Positions 1 to 11,054 of a stretch of DNA of 64,000 nucleotides are shown one piece after another (within the stretch, counting starts at the first letter, position 1; each line of letters begins with the position of its first letter). The translations under genes were made by a program, and so were the position numbers. The notes under the pieces were generated by a model that worked only from the letters and a program-made list of their open reading frames with translations, searched no databases and was not told the DNA's origin. Source of the stretch: Triangularia verruculosa (Eukaryota; Ascomycota; Sordariomycetes; Sordariales; Podosporaceae); contig MU863942.1 in assembly GCA_033296885.1 (NCBI GenBank), forward strand, positions 124,001-188,000, written 5' to 3'.

Positions 1-761
1 GCGTCGCTGATGTCGCCGTCATCCTCCACTGGCGTCTCGTCCGAGATCTGTTCGTCCAGCGGCTGCTCTCCATTGTCGACACCCTTCCCAGAGTTGTCTT
101 GTTCGTCTTGTTCTTCGGGCCAGTCACTGGTGCCATCCTCGTCCCTAGAATGAACCCGCGAGAGCGATGGCGGGGCGTGGGTGCGTCTCCTTACCGAGGC
201 GGTATAGCTATGCTGACGCTCGACAGCATCCGCCTCGACCTCGGCGATGTCATCGTCAACCGAGTAGACACCTCCTCGGTATGGTGCCTGGGCCGTGGCC
301 GATATGCGACGCGGCATGCCGGGTTTCCGCGGGCGAGTTCGGGGCCCCAGCAACGGCGAGCGCACGGTTGCTGGCGCTGTTCGACTGGACTGGCCCGGGT
401 CGGCAAATGCGCCGCCGGCCAGGTTCGGGCTTTGCATATTCAAGTCTGTCAGGAAAAGAAGAATGAATGTCAGCAGCAGATTCAGAGTTCGCACGACGGC
501 AACGGCGTGAGGGGTCCCAAAGATATCAACAAAAGTCACCCCAGAATAGAATGCCAAGAATGTGGTCAGGTTTGTGGGGGTCTGTGGGCTTCTCGACATC
601 TACCCACCTTCTGGTCTTCTCCGCACAGTATCCGTCGACTGGAAGCTCTCATCCGCGCGATCGTCTTGGCCGGTGATGGACTCGTACCGCGACGGGCGGC
701 GGGTGTCTGTTGGGGACTGGTCGGTGGCCGAGGCGTCGTCTTGTTGCGGAGTGGAATCCAT
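1..761 (-). CDS. N-terminal part of an unrecognised protein, cut by the left window edge
   Basis: Starts at the ATG at 761 and runs leftwards off the window. Exon 1 is 761-608. A GTGGGT donor and a CTGACAG acceptor define a 162-bp intron (607-446), and exon 2 begins at 445. The phase-1 junction keeps one open frame to base 1. The visible ~200 residues are hydrophilic, rich in Ser, Arg, Asp and Glu, with no membrane segment or known motif. The N-terminus begins MDSTPQQDD and the far end is strongly acidic (runs such as WPEEQDEQD). Such tails are common on the cytosolic ends of fungal transporters and scaffold proteins, but nothing here identifies the family. The two-exon model is supported by clean splice sites and frame continuity only. 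Confidence 0.55.
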
Positions 762-2067
762 GGCACCAATGTAATGAAGCAGGTCCTGAATGGGAATGGG
801 TTTGAGTACGAGTATTCGACGTGGTGAGAGATGATGGAAACGAGGATGGGAGATTGACAAGTCGACCAACGACTAGCAACTTCAGGCTTTGGCTTGCATG
901 GCAGTCGCACAGAGCCGTCACGGCAAGCACCTGGGACAGTACCTGATGCAAATAGGAGCGGCCGTGGTTCGATGGCCAAAGTTGCGAAGCTGCGGTTGCA
1001 AGTGCGACAAAATTGAAGGAAGGACGGGAGAGAGGCACAGCTCGGGACGGGAGCTGGTCCTGAACAGGATAGGCAGGGCTGAAGTGAGATGCGATAACAA
1101 ACACGCTGGAAACAAGGCGGGAGATAAGGAAGCGAAGCAGCCAAAAACGTCCCAAACACCTCAGCAATTGCTAATTATTCTTATTACTCGGATGGCAAAG
1201 TTGGGGGTCATTGGCCGCTATGTGAAACAGTGAAACATCACGGGAATGTCAAATGCAGCACCACGAGGAGTGGAACTGGACCGAAGTGCGATTCACTGCA
1301 GCGCGCGATGCGGGCGATGTAACCCCCGGCGTTGGCCAGCAACACAGCGGGTTGCGGCGATGCCGTTGCGCCGCAAACCGTCGTCAATTTATAGCTACTC
1401 CGTACCTTCTCCTCCATTTGACGATGGTACCGGCGGTCAGAGGATTGCAGTAATGTGGTCTTTGCACGTCATCCTACCACGCAACCAAGATATCTACATG
1501 TTGGATATCTATAGCTGCACGGTAAAACACGTGAACACCCACAGGCCGTATGTCCAGTATCCTCATCAGAAGACTCGACGCTCTTGGCAGTGACATCACA
1601 GCTCCATGCTGGAGTTTTGCTTACCTACACTACATACACTAGGTAGGTAATTTAAGCTATGGAAGCTATGGCGGGAGATCCCAGTGCCGATCCCCGACCA
1701 CCGGGCAGCGAGCCTCAGGTCACGTGTAATGAGAGTTCCCGGTTGCTGATGCTGACAGCTGCCGCAAAGCTTGGCGCCAGGCGCATTGCGTTGACCTGAG
1801 CTGCCTTCGATCGCTTGACTTCGTCAGTGGATGTGGTGGCCTGGGGGGCGATAGCTTCAACATTGAATTCCAAGCACCCAACCCCAAACACCATTACGCT
1901 TACTGGGCTGCACTCATCGCTCTAGCGGGCAGACCTTGACCATCCAAATTTCTAGGCCGACCTCTTCAAACAACCATTCATCGAGAAACGACGCCCGACT
2001 GTCAGCGATCAACTATCATCCAACCAACCTTGGCCCCCGCCAAATAATACCAAAAGCTGCCGTCACC
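762..2067. other. Divergent intergenic region upstream of the 5'-edge gene and Rpt6
   Basis: About 1.3 kb with no supportable gene between two divergent starts. It contains two palindromic CACGTG E-boxes (1528-1533 and 1721-1726). The open frames here are short, start without ATG, or have random-looking composition. Confidence 0.5.
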
Positions 2068-3312
2068 ATGGCGCTCGACAACTACTACCACAACAAGATC
2101 GAGTCGATGCAACTCGAGATCCTCAAGGGTCAAGCCGTTCTCCGCCGTCTGGAAGCTCAGCGAAATGATTACAATTCCCGGGTCCGTCTGCTCAGAGAAG
2201 AGCTTGGTCTGCTACAACAACCAGGCTCGTACGTCGGTGAGGTCGTCAAGGTGATGGGCACCAAGAAGGTCCTGGTCAAGGTACATCCCGAGGGCAAATA
2301 TGGTAAGTGTAGTGGTTTTTGTCTGACGCTTATTCTGACCGGGAGTTCACACTGACTGTTGTTGTTGTGGTTTGCAGTTGTCGACATTGCCGACTCGGTC
2401 GACATCACCAAGCTCACACCCGGCAAGCGCGTAACCTTACTATCCGACTCCTACAAGCTCGAGAAGATGCTTCCATCCTCAGTCGACCCCCTCGTATCTC
2501 TCATGATGGTCGAAAAGGTGCCCGACAGCACCTACGACATGATTGGCGGCCTTGACCAGCAAATCAAGGAAATCAAGGAAGTCATCGAACTTGGACTCAA
2601 ACATCCCGAACTCTTCGAGTCCCTCGGCATTGCCCAACCAAAGGGTGTCCTCCTCTACGGGCCCCCTGGAACGGGCAAGACACTCTTGGCTCGTGCCGTG
2701 GCGCACCACACAGACTGCAAGTTCATTCGTGTCTCTGGCTCTGAACTGGTCCAAAAATACATCGGTGAGGGTTCTCGCATGGTTCGAGAGCTTTTCATCA
2801 TGGCCCGCGAACACGCTCCTTCCATCATCTTCATGGACGAAATCGATTCCATCGGCTCTTCCCGTGTGGAGGGCTCTTCTGGTGGCGACTCGGAAGTCCA
2901 GCGCACCATGCTGGAGCTTCTCAACCAGCTCGACGGGTTTGAGCCCACCAAGAATATCAAGGTGATCATGGCCACGAACCGTCTCGACATCCTGGATCCT
3001 GCCCTCTTGCGCCCGGGGCGTATTGATCGCAAAATTGAGTTTCCTCCCCCGAGCGTCGAGGCCAGAGCCGACATTCTGCGGATCCACAGTCGCAAGATGA
3101 ACCTGACGCGTGGGATCAACCTGACCAAGATTGCCGAGAAAATGAATGGCTGTTCCGGTGCCGAGCTGAAGGGTGTGTGCACCGAAGCGGGCATGTACGC
3201 CCTTCGCGAGAGGCGTGTGCATGTTACACAGGAAGACTTTGAGCTGGCGACGGCCAAGATTCTGAACAAGCACGATGATAAGGAGGTATCTTTGGCCAAA
3301 CTGTGGCGTTGA
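2068..3312 (+). CDS. RPT6: 26S proteasome regulatory particle AAA-ATPase Rpt6 (regulatory subunit 8)
   Basis: Exons 2068-2302 and 2378-3312 are joined across a 75-bp GTAAGT...TTTGCAG intron, giving 389 aa, the usual Rpt6 length. Rpt6 is one of six ATPases in the base ring of the 19S particle; it unfolds ubiquitinated substrates and threads them into the 20S core. Visible in order: an N-terminal coiled coil (IESMQLEILKGQAVLRRLEAQ, about residues 10-45), an OB-type segment, Walker A GPPGTGKT, Walker B IIFMDEID, the pore-loop region, the second-region-of-homology motif ATNRLDILDPALLRPGRID, and a C-terminal helical domain ending LAKLWR. Rpt6 is not expected to carry a C-terminal HbYX motif and this one does not. 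The start is the first ATG in a good context (GTCACCATGG). It converges with the phosphatase gene downstream. Confidence 0.97.
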
Positions 3313-3636
3313 TTCTTTCGGTTTTGGCGTTGGGGCTGGATCGAGATGGAAAGATGGCATCATGCGTTGCTTAGTGCTGTACGATTATATCAACTCGGGT
3401 GCGAAGATGGGAGGTAATACAGCAAAATACATGATTACACGATGGAGCAAGGCTAGGGATGATGCAAACATTGACGGTGACTTCTCTTGATTAAGTTCTA
3501 ATTCCCGCAGCGTTGCTAATGCTGCTTACTTCTACCCAGTGAATTATCCATACCCTATGCTCGGAGCCCTGAAATATATAGGCTGTTTGGCCGTAACTGT
3601 ATAGACCCTCGTCTGTGTTGGGTTGGTTAAACCCCA
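3313..3636. other. Convergent 3' intergenic spacer
   Basis: The 324 bp between the Rpt6 stop and the phosphatase stop must hold both 3' ends. No gene or repeat is visible. Confidence 0.5.
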
Positions 3637-6600
3637 TTAAAAGGCCAGACTGCCACTTCGCCCCCTGGCTCTCCCTACCAGGCTACCACCGGCACTACCG
3701 CACTCCTCGACCCTCCAGATCCACTCGAGCACCGTCTCGTAACATAGCACAAACTGCCTCAAGCTCTGCACCATGCTCAGTCTCTGACCTCGGAAGTCTT
3801 CCACCGTCCGCGCAATGAGGTCAATGCCATCATCCTCCAGCCAGGCCGTATCGATGCTTCCCTTGATGCTTCCAAACCCGGGAAAGCCGTTCGCCAGAGG
3901 GGGAACAACAAAGCCCCCGTCCATGGCCACATCCCCATCCGGATCGACAAGCGAGTTTCGATCCTGCTGAAGTGCGAGGCGCTTACTCCTGCTTTCCTCG
4001 TCATCGTCGTCCCAGCCGTCTTGCGACGTGCGCTTATTGGAGCTGCACCGCTGCACGGTCGACGACGATGGCTGGGTCGTGGCATGCCGCTGTTGCTGCT
4101 GTCGCTGACGCTTGAGCATGTCGATTACGCTGTCTACCGTGCAGAAGGCGCCTGTTCGACCACACCCAGCCGAACAGTGAACCAGCATGGGCCGCTTATT
4201 CTCCGTAGGCTCGGGCGCGTCGTACGAAGCTCGCTGAATGGTAGTGGTGAGACTATCCTGTCGAAGAGGGGCAGATGGGTCAAAATAGCTCCCGCCTTCG
4301 TGGCTAGCCTGAGGCTGCGGTAGCGACAAGGTCGCGTCGCTAGGGAGAGCTGCGCGTTGCATGGCATTGGCCAGTTCCACCAGCGCAAGAAGGTGACTCG
4401 GCTGCGCTGGAGCGCCAAAGTCCGGCCAAGAGGTGTAGTGTAGGTGGGTGACTTCTCGAATCGGGGCAAAGGGCTCCATTGCATGGCTGAGAGAAAACTT
4501 CCGGATGGTAACATGGGGCGTCTCGGCCGTCTGGGCGGTACCAGACTGTGGACCGGGAGGTTTGGAGGGCAGGGTAGTGGTGGTGTTGGCACGTCGACGA
4601 CCACCGTCGGCGAATGCAGAGGCGCTCTCGTTTGAAGCGGTTGTTGTGGGCTCATCATTAGGGACCGTAGAACCGGACCTATGTTTGTCGATGTCCAGCG
4701 ATATCTTCTTCTCCGAGAGCAACCGAAGCCTGATGGGGCCGAAATCCCGTCCTTTCCAGTAGGGGTGACACTTGAGCTGGCCACCTTCAGACTCGGCAGT
4801 CAACATGACGATAACGCGGACATCATTGTCCCAGACCACCGACCAAAAGTCCTGTGACAAGAGTTAGTGCCATTCTCAAAGAAGACCAACTGCCAGCAAA
4901 CATACCTCAAACGTTGCCGGCAAGGGCCCTTGGCTGGCAATATAACGCTTGTAGCTCCGCTTGGCCTGGATGTGGCTGGCGTTGACATAGTCACAGGCCC
5001 CCTCTGGGCGGCCCTGAAGCTTGACCCGCGCGTGTTCGAACGGCAAAATATCCTTGTAGCGGTTCTTTCCGCCCTGCTCGACACCGGATAGCCGTACCTG
5101 GGACTCAGTCTGGGGCCCGTTGTTTTTGGAACCCGCAAATGCAGCATATGCAAGTTTCATGCGTGACTGCTCTGTCAGTTCAATCCGCAGAAACTTGTCC
5201 GATACTTTCTTGCCATGATCGCTGATTTCGATAGCCTCTCGAAGCCACCGGGGAAGTCGGTCCTTGTCCAGCCCCGGGGGCACGCCCACGTCCATCTGAC
5301 CCACACCATCCACCAGGTCCTGATTCTGGCGAATATTGCTGAAGAATGGGTCCACCTTATCATTTGTGCTGGGCAGCATAACACCGCCAATGACGGGTGG
5401 GACGTTTGCGCGCGCACCATTCCTAAGAGGGCCTCCGCCGCCAAGCGACAGCGTGGGCGATACCAAGGTCGAAGTTTGGTCGACGAGGTTGGGATATGCT
5501 GAGACAAAGGCGTTGAAGCCGCCGCGTAGGATACTTGCCATGCCTGAGTAGCCCTCGTTTGTAAACTTCTTGATCATGTTCAAAGCTGACGTCGCGTCTC
5601 GTCTGTCTGACGAAGCGGCATCATACACAATCAAATGGCTGGCTGTTTGCCACTTGGCAAACTTGTCCTGGTCTTGGTCTGCTTGAAAAGTCTGCTGGAG
5701 CTTTTGGAGGTTGAAAGTGGCCCTTTTCAACAATGTCGTCGGGATACAGAGGTTCAAGGCGCCCCGAATCCTCGACTGGGCAAACTGAGGGGAAACTCTA
5801 ATGTCCAGCAGGAGGATATTGTCGCCCTGCTTCTTCTCCAGCAGACCCTTGAGCTCCGCTGGTGACATCATCTCGGGGCCGCCGCTTCCTGACGTTGGTG
5901 ATCCACCACCCTGCCCTTGCTGGCTGAAGGTCGGCGACGGCATCTCGCTTTTGCGTCCAAGCCGACTGTTTGTCTGAGTGATGGTGGAGTTTAGCTTCTC
6001 CCACTCGCGAGCTTGGGGTTTTCCGAGCCCAAGGAAGAAGGCAGGGTGGTTTACGAGGCCCTTCATCGCCAGTTTTGGTTCTGCAGAGACATCTCGTTGA
6101 ACGCCATTTCCTAGGGCAGTTTCGAATGGATTATCCCCTGGACCCCAGCTTCCGGACTCCGCTGGGAGCGGTGGCCTCGTGAGAGGATTTTCCGGTAGAT
6201 CACTGCCATGGGTTTGAGACCGTGGGGGGCGAGGCCGCTGTTGAGCAGACGGAGTTGATGCAGCATGAGTGATGTTGAAATGGGTTGTGGAGAGATTGAA
6301 TCCCGAACGGCCCCTGTTTGCATCAATCTGTCGCCGGAAAGCCTCAAATTCCGGGTTGGCGTCTAGCGGTAGGTGTTTTGGTATAGCCGCGGCAAACGAC
6401 TTTACAGAAGACGTCGGCGTGCTCCAGTTGTCATGAGGGAGAAGGGCCGAGTCTCGTGGGTCAGCATTCGAATCGACAGCGAGACCAAAATAGTTTGGGC
6501 TGGGTGTACGAGCATCCGTAAGACTTGCCCGGCCTGCGCCGGGTGACAGCTTGGGCGGATACGGCTGACCAACAGAATGTGGTGGATGAGGCGACGATAT

Positions 6601-6759
6601 TGGTGTGCCGGTGGCCTTGTTGGAGAAGAAGGATTGGGAATTCGTGCGCGAGTGACCAGGTGCCTGTGATGTAGCCAGACCAGCCGTCTTCATCGTGTAA
6701 TACGAGGCCCTGTCGTTAGCTCTCGGTTCTGGTGGCATTTTGTCGTATGCCGGTGACAT
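3637..6759 (-). CDS. Protein tyrosine phosphatase with N-terminal rhodanese-like domain (Pyp1/Pyp2 type)
   Basis: Exons 6759-4906 and 4851-3637 are joined across a 54-bp GTATGT...CACAG intron, giving 1022 aa. Order: a Ser/Pro-rich disordered N-terminus; a rhodanese/CDC25-like fold at about 298-425 (LLLDIRVSPQFAQSRIRGA); then a classical PTP domain from about 530. The PTP domain shows the KNRYKDILPFEHARVKL signature, the WPD loop (about residue 760) and the catalytic loop HCSAGCGRTGAF (about 843). The rhodanese loop position reads VVYDAASSDRRD with no cysteine, so this half is probably a docking domain rather than an enzyme, as in MAP-kinase phosphatases. By family, S. pombe Pyp1/Pyp2 dephosphorylate the stress MAPK Sty1, so a Hog1/Sty1-type substrate is the likely inference. 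The PTP domain has long low-complexity insertions (a QQQQ-rich and acidic stretch after the catalytic loop). The 5' intergenic region is very long. Confidence 0.9.
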
Positions 6760-9448
6760 ATGTATGGCTGGCGTCGATCTTGATGCTGATAATGATGATA
6801 TGTGTCGGTCCTCCAGAAAACTGCTTTTAGTGGCGTGTTCCCGCTAGCTGTACCAAATAAGTCTCAGCCCTAAGCTTCACAACACAACGGCCATGTTCAG
6901 CGGTACTGGGGTGATCTGAGCTTTTTCGAGACTGTCGTATGTCCTAAATTCAGGTCCGGCTAGGCCCTACTGCGGTTGGTTTCGCAACAAGCTGGGCTGG
7001 CCTCGGTAGTCCTTCCACAACACAAGTGAGGTCGATGGGTCAAGAGCACGGCGAAATCACGACGATGCTGGTGCTGGTGGGAGGAGAACGACAGGCAGCT
7101 GGAGGTGGGGTTGGTGATGAGGCGTGTTGTTCCTGGATTCGGGTACTGTACGTGAAATGGACTGAAGTGGCTTATCCAGGATAGTTAAGAGAAGTGATGG
7201 GTGTTTAGGAGTCGCCGTGTGGGGTTCTGCCGAGTCGGGATGGTCTCTGGGCTGTCAATCCGTCAATCCTGGACCGATTGAGATTAGTGGAACAGTGCCA
7301 CGGAAAAGAAAGAAGGAAAAGAAAAAAGAATTGGTTCGACGGATTTCTGTCCCGGGCTGGGCAAGGTGAAAGAGGGGGGGAGCAGCGGGAAAAGGGGGTC
7401 CTCGGCCACCAACCCTACATGTACGCTAGGTACTGGTTACTGTGTAGAGGGGGGGACGCGGGGGGTGGGTGAAATGCGGTGAAATGGGTGCGGTGTCTCA
7501 AATGCAAAAGAATGCACGCTTGATGTCAGGATGTGCAGGGATGTGTCTTTTCTTCAACGTCGGGACGGGACTGATCTGCGCTCCCAAATTGGCAAACTGG
7601 CGCTCCCTGACGTATGTAGAGGATGCCTCGAGCGTGTACCTGAACCATGGGGCTGAAGAAACCTGTGTACACTATGCGCAAAGTAAAGACGAATTTCGAA
7701 CTTACGGTACGCACAGGCTCTATGACGACCTGCGTGCTGTGGGTGGTTTTGAGAGAGGCAGAAGGCGAGAAAGAAACGAGAATAGATGTTGATGATGATG
7801 AATAGGGCTTCTAGAAGTCGAAAGAAGGCGGATGTCTCACGAGAAACATAAGTGTTGCGCTCAAAAACAACAAGTGAGCTGGACTGACAGTGGCGTTGTC
7901 GCGTTGCCGTTCAACACAGAAACCTGTTGGCTGTGAGGGCGGCCCTGGGGGAGTCCCTGGCGCGGCGGCGTTGCAGGCTAGGAACGGTGTGTGGGGCAAT
8001 CTTTGCGTCACTTCAGCGCTGTCGTCATAGCCCGGCGGTGGTGGGCCCAGACGTTGTGCCGGGAGTTGGGGTTTCCGTTTTGGACCTTTGGACTCGTCGA
8101 CAATGTACCAAGGGGAACAAAAGGAATCATTCAGAAGAGGAGTACTGAAAGCAATCGAGTACACGTACACAGCCAATAACCAGGCCGTTGGCTGCTTTAC
8201 TCTGTTACTTGTCCTGTTCAGGTTGTTGATGGGGGTTTGACGACGGTTTGAGATGAAACTGGGAACCTGGGCGTGGGCTTTCCATGTTGCACGAGACATG
8301 AGTCGTGGGCCCCGTTGGGATAATTCTTAATGTGGACAACAACGTCATAGGCAAGTTTGTCACATCTTCAGAACCATCCACAGATCCACACCCCACAAGA
8401 CACCTCCAGCTTGAAGCTGTCGGGTCGCTTTGACAGTACTGTACATAGCACACCCAATTGATTTGCCATCAAACGGCACCTAGGTAGCAATATATAGCGC
8501 ACAGAGGGCAACAAAGGCGTCTTCACAATCGCTGATCGGTACAAGATGGGAATGGGAAAGGGAGGGGTTGACGGTAGGGTGACTCTCATGGAGGGGCAGT
8601 GAATGCGCAAATGGCGCCATGTTCCTCTTGGACGGGACCCTTTTTGCGGCTTCTGCAGCAGGCCAGGCCCACCAGGCGCTGCTTGGCTGCAATATCTGAC
8701 ATGCTGTGTCCTTGATCTGAGATGCAAGCCCGGGTTCTAGACCCGAGAAGACCGTCTGGTGCCGCCTTGCATTCCTGCCACCGCCATCAAAGCAGAATCG
8801 GCAGGAAACCAACCCAGCTCATCGGTTAGGCCCGCCGTTTTGTCACCAGGCTTCCTTCATCGGTTTCGTTCAATCAGGGTCCCGTCCCACATGTCCGGTC
8901 TGTTATTTCACCTTACATACGAAAGCCGTCACACTCGTGCTGTCAGGCTCTTGGCCACCATTGGCCACACGTCTGGCCCATCAGAGTTTTGATAGTTACA
9001 CGTAACGTGCGGTTAGTACGGCAAAAACGCTGGTTGCACAAGGGGTTCGCGCATTGGGAGGATCAGTCCGGCTCCCCGGGTTCCTGGGGCAAGCCACATC
9101 GGTGCGTAAAGTCAGATCTCCGAGAAGTCTCCGATCTGTCTGTGTCGGCACATGAACCGAATCCAATCCATCAAGCCTTACCTTACCGTATCTGCCGGCA
9201 ATCTGAATGATTGCTCCCTGGCCACAGAATGGCACTGCTGTGCTCACAGGGCCCTGTACTGTAATGTCAGGTGCTGCAGAGCCACATCAGTGCCTTGGAG
9301 AATGCTCTTGAAAGACTAGGTCATAATTGTCCAACACAACGCCATTGCAATGCGCTATATATATGCAACAAAACCATGCCCTGATGCGAGTCCCAGTAAT
9401 ATACACATGTCGTCTAGACCAAAAATAGTACAAGCTGCATCTGGCGCA
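6760..9448. other. 2.7-kb gene-poor stretch upstream of the phosphatase gene
   Basis: No ORF here combines an ATG, a plausible composition and splice sites. A minus-strand open frame at 7811-8299 is proline-rich and unrecognisable. Purine-rich (GAAAAGAAAAAAG around 7310) and G-rich (7371-7470) tracts lie near the phosphatase start. The region probably holds its promoter and a long 5' leader. Confidence 0.4.
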
Positions 9449-10023
9449 TTACAGTCGGATGTGAAGATCCAAGCAATCAATCTCCCACTCTCTTTTACCC
9501 AGCAAGCTCCGCAACCACTCCAGCCCCAGTCCCGTCCATTCCACCCTCGTCTGGACCACCTTGTCCGCGGCCGCTGTGGCCAAAGCACCGGCGGTCGTGT
9601 TCAGCATCTCGGTAACCATCGCTGTCGTCGCATTATGTGATGTGATCGCATCCGTCGTCGCGTTCCAGCCCGGGACCGTCGGCAGGTAAATGTAGCTGGC
9701 AGGCAGCCTTGGCTGGAACCAGTTGCTTCCAAAGTCAAAGAAGCAATGATCGGACCAGTTGCATGAGGTCAGAAAGAGGATGAGGAGCAGAAACGAGCAG
9801 TATACGCATGGCCGGTTGAGAAAGTAGGTGCACACGAAGAATAGGAATATGAAGGCGGGCGATGCGCTGGTTGGTATAAACAGGAGGGGGAGCCAACTGA
9901 GGGTTGCACAATGGTCAGCACGTGGCTTCTCTATCCTTAGTATTTCCACCGCCAGTACAGACAGGGACACAACCGGGGGGCAGAGGTCGGGAGACCAATT
10001 GCTTACCTGCGCAAGCAGAACAT
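9449..10023 (-). CDS. Small fungal membrane protein of unknown function
   Basis: Proposed exons are 10023-10007 (17 nt, encoding MFCLR plus two bases) and 9896-9449, joined across a 110-bp GTAAGC...CCTCAG intron, giving 154 aa. The N-terminus is one strongly hydrophobic block: a segment SWLPLLFIPTS followed by AFIFLFFVCTYFL and VYCSFLLLILFLTSC, enough for two or three membrane spans. A Cys/Trp/Phe-rich loop follows (CNWSDHCFFDFGSNWF), then a hydrophilic C-terminus with possible N-glycosylation sites. I do not recognise the family. The tiny first exon is the weakest point, but it supplies an in-frame ATG directly before the hydrophobic region and the splice sites are canonical. Confidence 0.5.
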
Positions 10024-11054
10024 GATGAGAAGAAATCGACAGCGGCCAGCCGGGAGGACTGGCAAGGTGTGGCTGGCGTCTGGAAAACCAAGGGCGGGCA
10101 ATGGAGGAAGAGGCGCTTGCTAAGAAAAACTTTGGTGGACAAGAGGCTGGAGAGTGTGAAGTGCGACTAAGCGAATAGTGGAGCTGATTCGGGGACGTTA
10201 ATGTTCTCGATGAACTGGTAGACACCGGTAGAAAACGTTAGGTTATTACGTCGCAAGAAGGATCTGTGGCAGACAATAATACTGTGGTGTAGCTGCAACG
10301 CTTTGCCTCGTGCGTTTTGGAGATGCGGGCTTGGCAAGGCTGCTTAGATAATACAAACCAATGGCAAAGGGCTGTCTTGGCATCCATCCTGCTGCAAGGC
10401 TGGCGTTTGACACGGACAGCACGCCAAGATATCCAATGGTCCAGTATTGCTGCTGCCCGCCCCAACTGCTGTGCTATACTCTCCACCCTCTGCTGGACTG
10501 TGGAGCAAAAGGATGTCGAGCATGAGGGCATCGCGGCGATAACGGACAGAAGCCCTGCTTTTTTCCCCTCACAGCAAACCAGTCGGGCTGCCCATTGGGT
10601 GAGAAGCTGTGTGACACCACCCAGCTGTCCCGCGTGCGACACGTGTAGACACAGCACGGGCCACACCCGCTCCCCAGCCTCTGCCAGCGGCCCAGCAATA
10701 TTTTTCTACACATTTTGGGCAACGACGTCTCCCCAATCCCGTCGAGAACACCTCCTTCGCACCAATTCTGCAGCATCCGTCTGCTGTCTCCTCTTTTCCC
10801 CTCCCCGCCGCGACTGCTGCCCCGTCGCGACCTGTCGGACCTCGGGCGCTTGGACATTTTCGTCCGGCCTTCGATTTCACTTTGGCGTTTGTGTTCTGTT
10901 CACCTTACCATCTGCCCGTCCACGGTCGTCAGGTGGCCGTCATCGACCGCTGCCCAGTGCCAGCAACGCCTCCGCATCCTGACGTAAGGCCTCGAACGGC
11001 TCTCCATCTTCCTGTCGGTTTCGATTCCAGGTCCCACCGCCGCGACCTCTCGCC
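10024..11054. other. Divergent intergenic region upstream of the EDC4-like gene
   Basis: About 1 kb without a credible gene. The last 300 bases before the start at 11055 are pyrimidine-rich (TCCTCTTTTCCCCTCCCC around 10790), a common look for fungal promoters and 5' leaders. Confidence 0.45.

Noticed and set aside
99..827. 242-codon plus-strand frame at the left edge
   Set aside because: It begins at a TTG, is Cys/Arg/Gly-rich, and is antisense to the spliced minus-strand gene.
2479..3363. Long minus-strand open frame opposite Rpt6
   Set aside because: It lies wholly antisense to a highly conserved coding exon and has no domain of its own; a codon-bias shadow.
7811..8299. 162-codon minus-strand frame
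   Set aside because: Proline-rich text with no recognisable domain or splice support.
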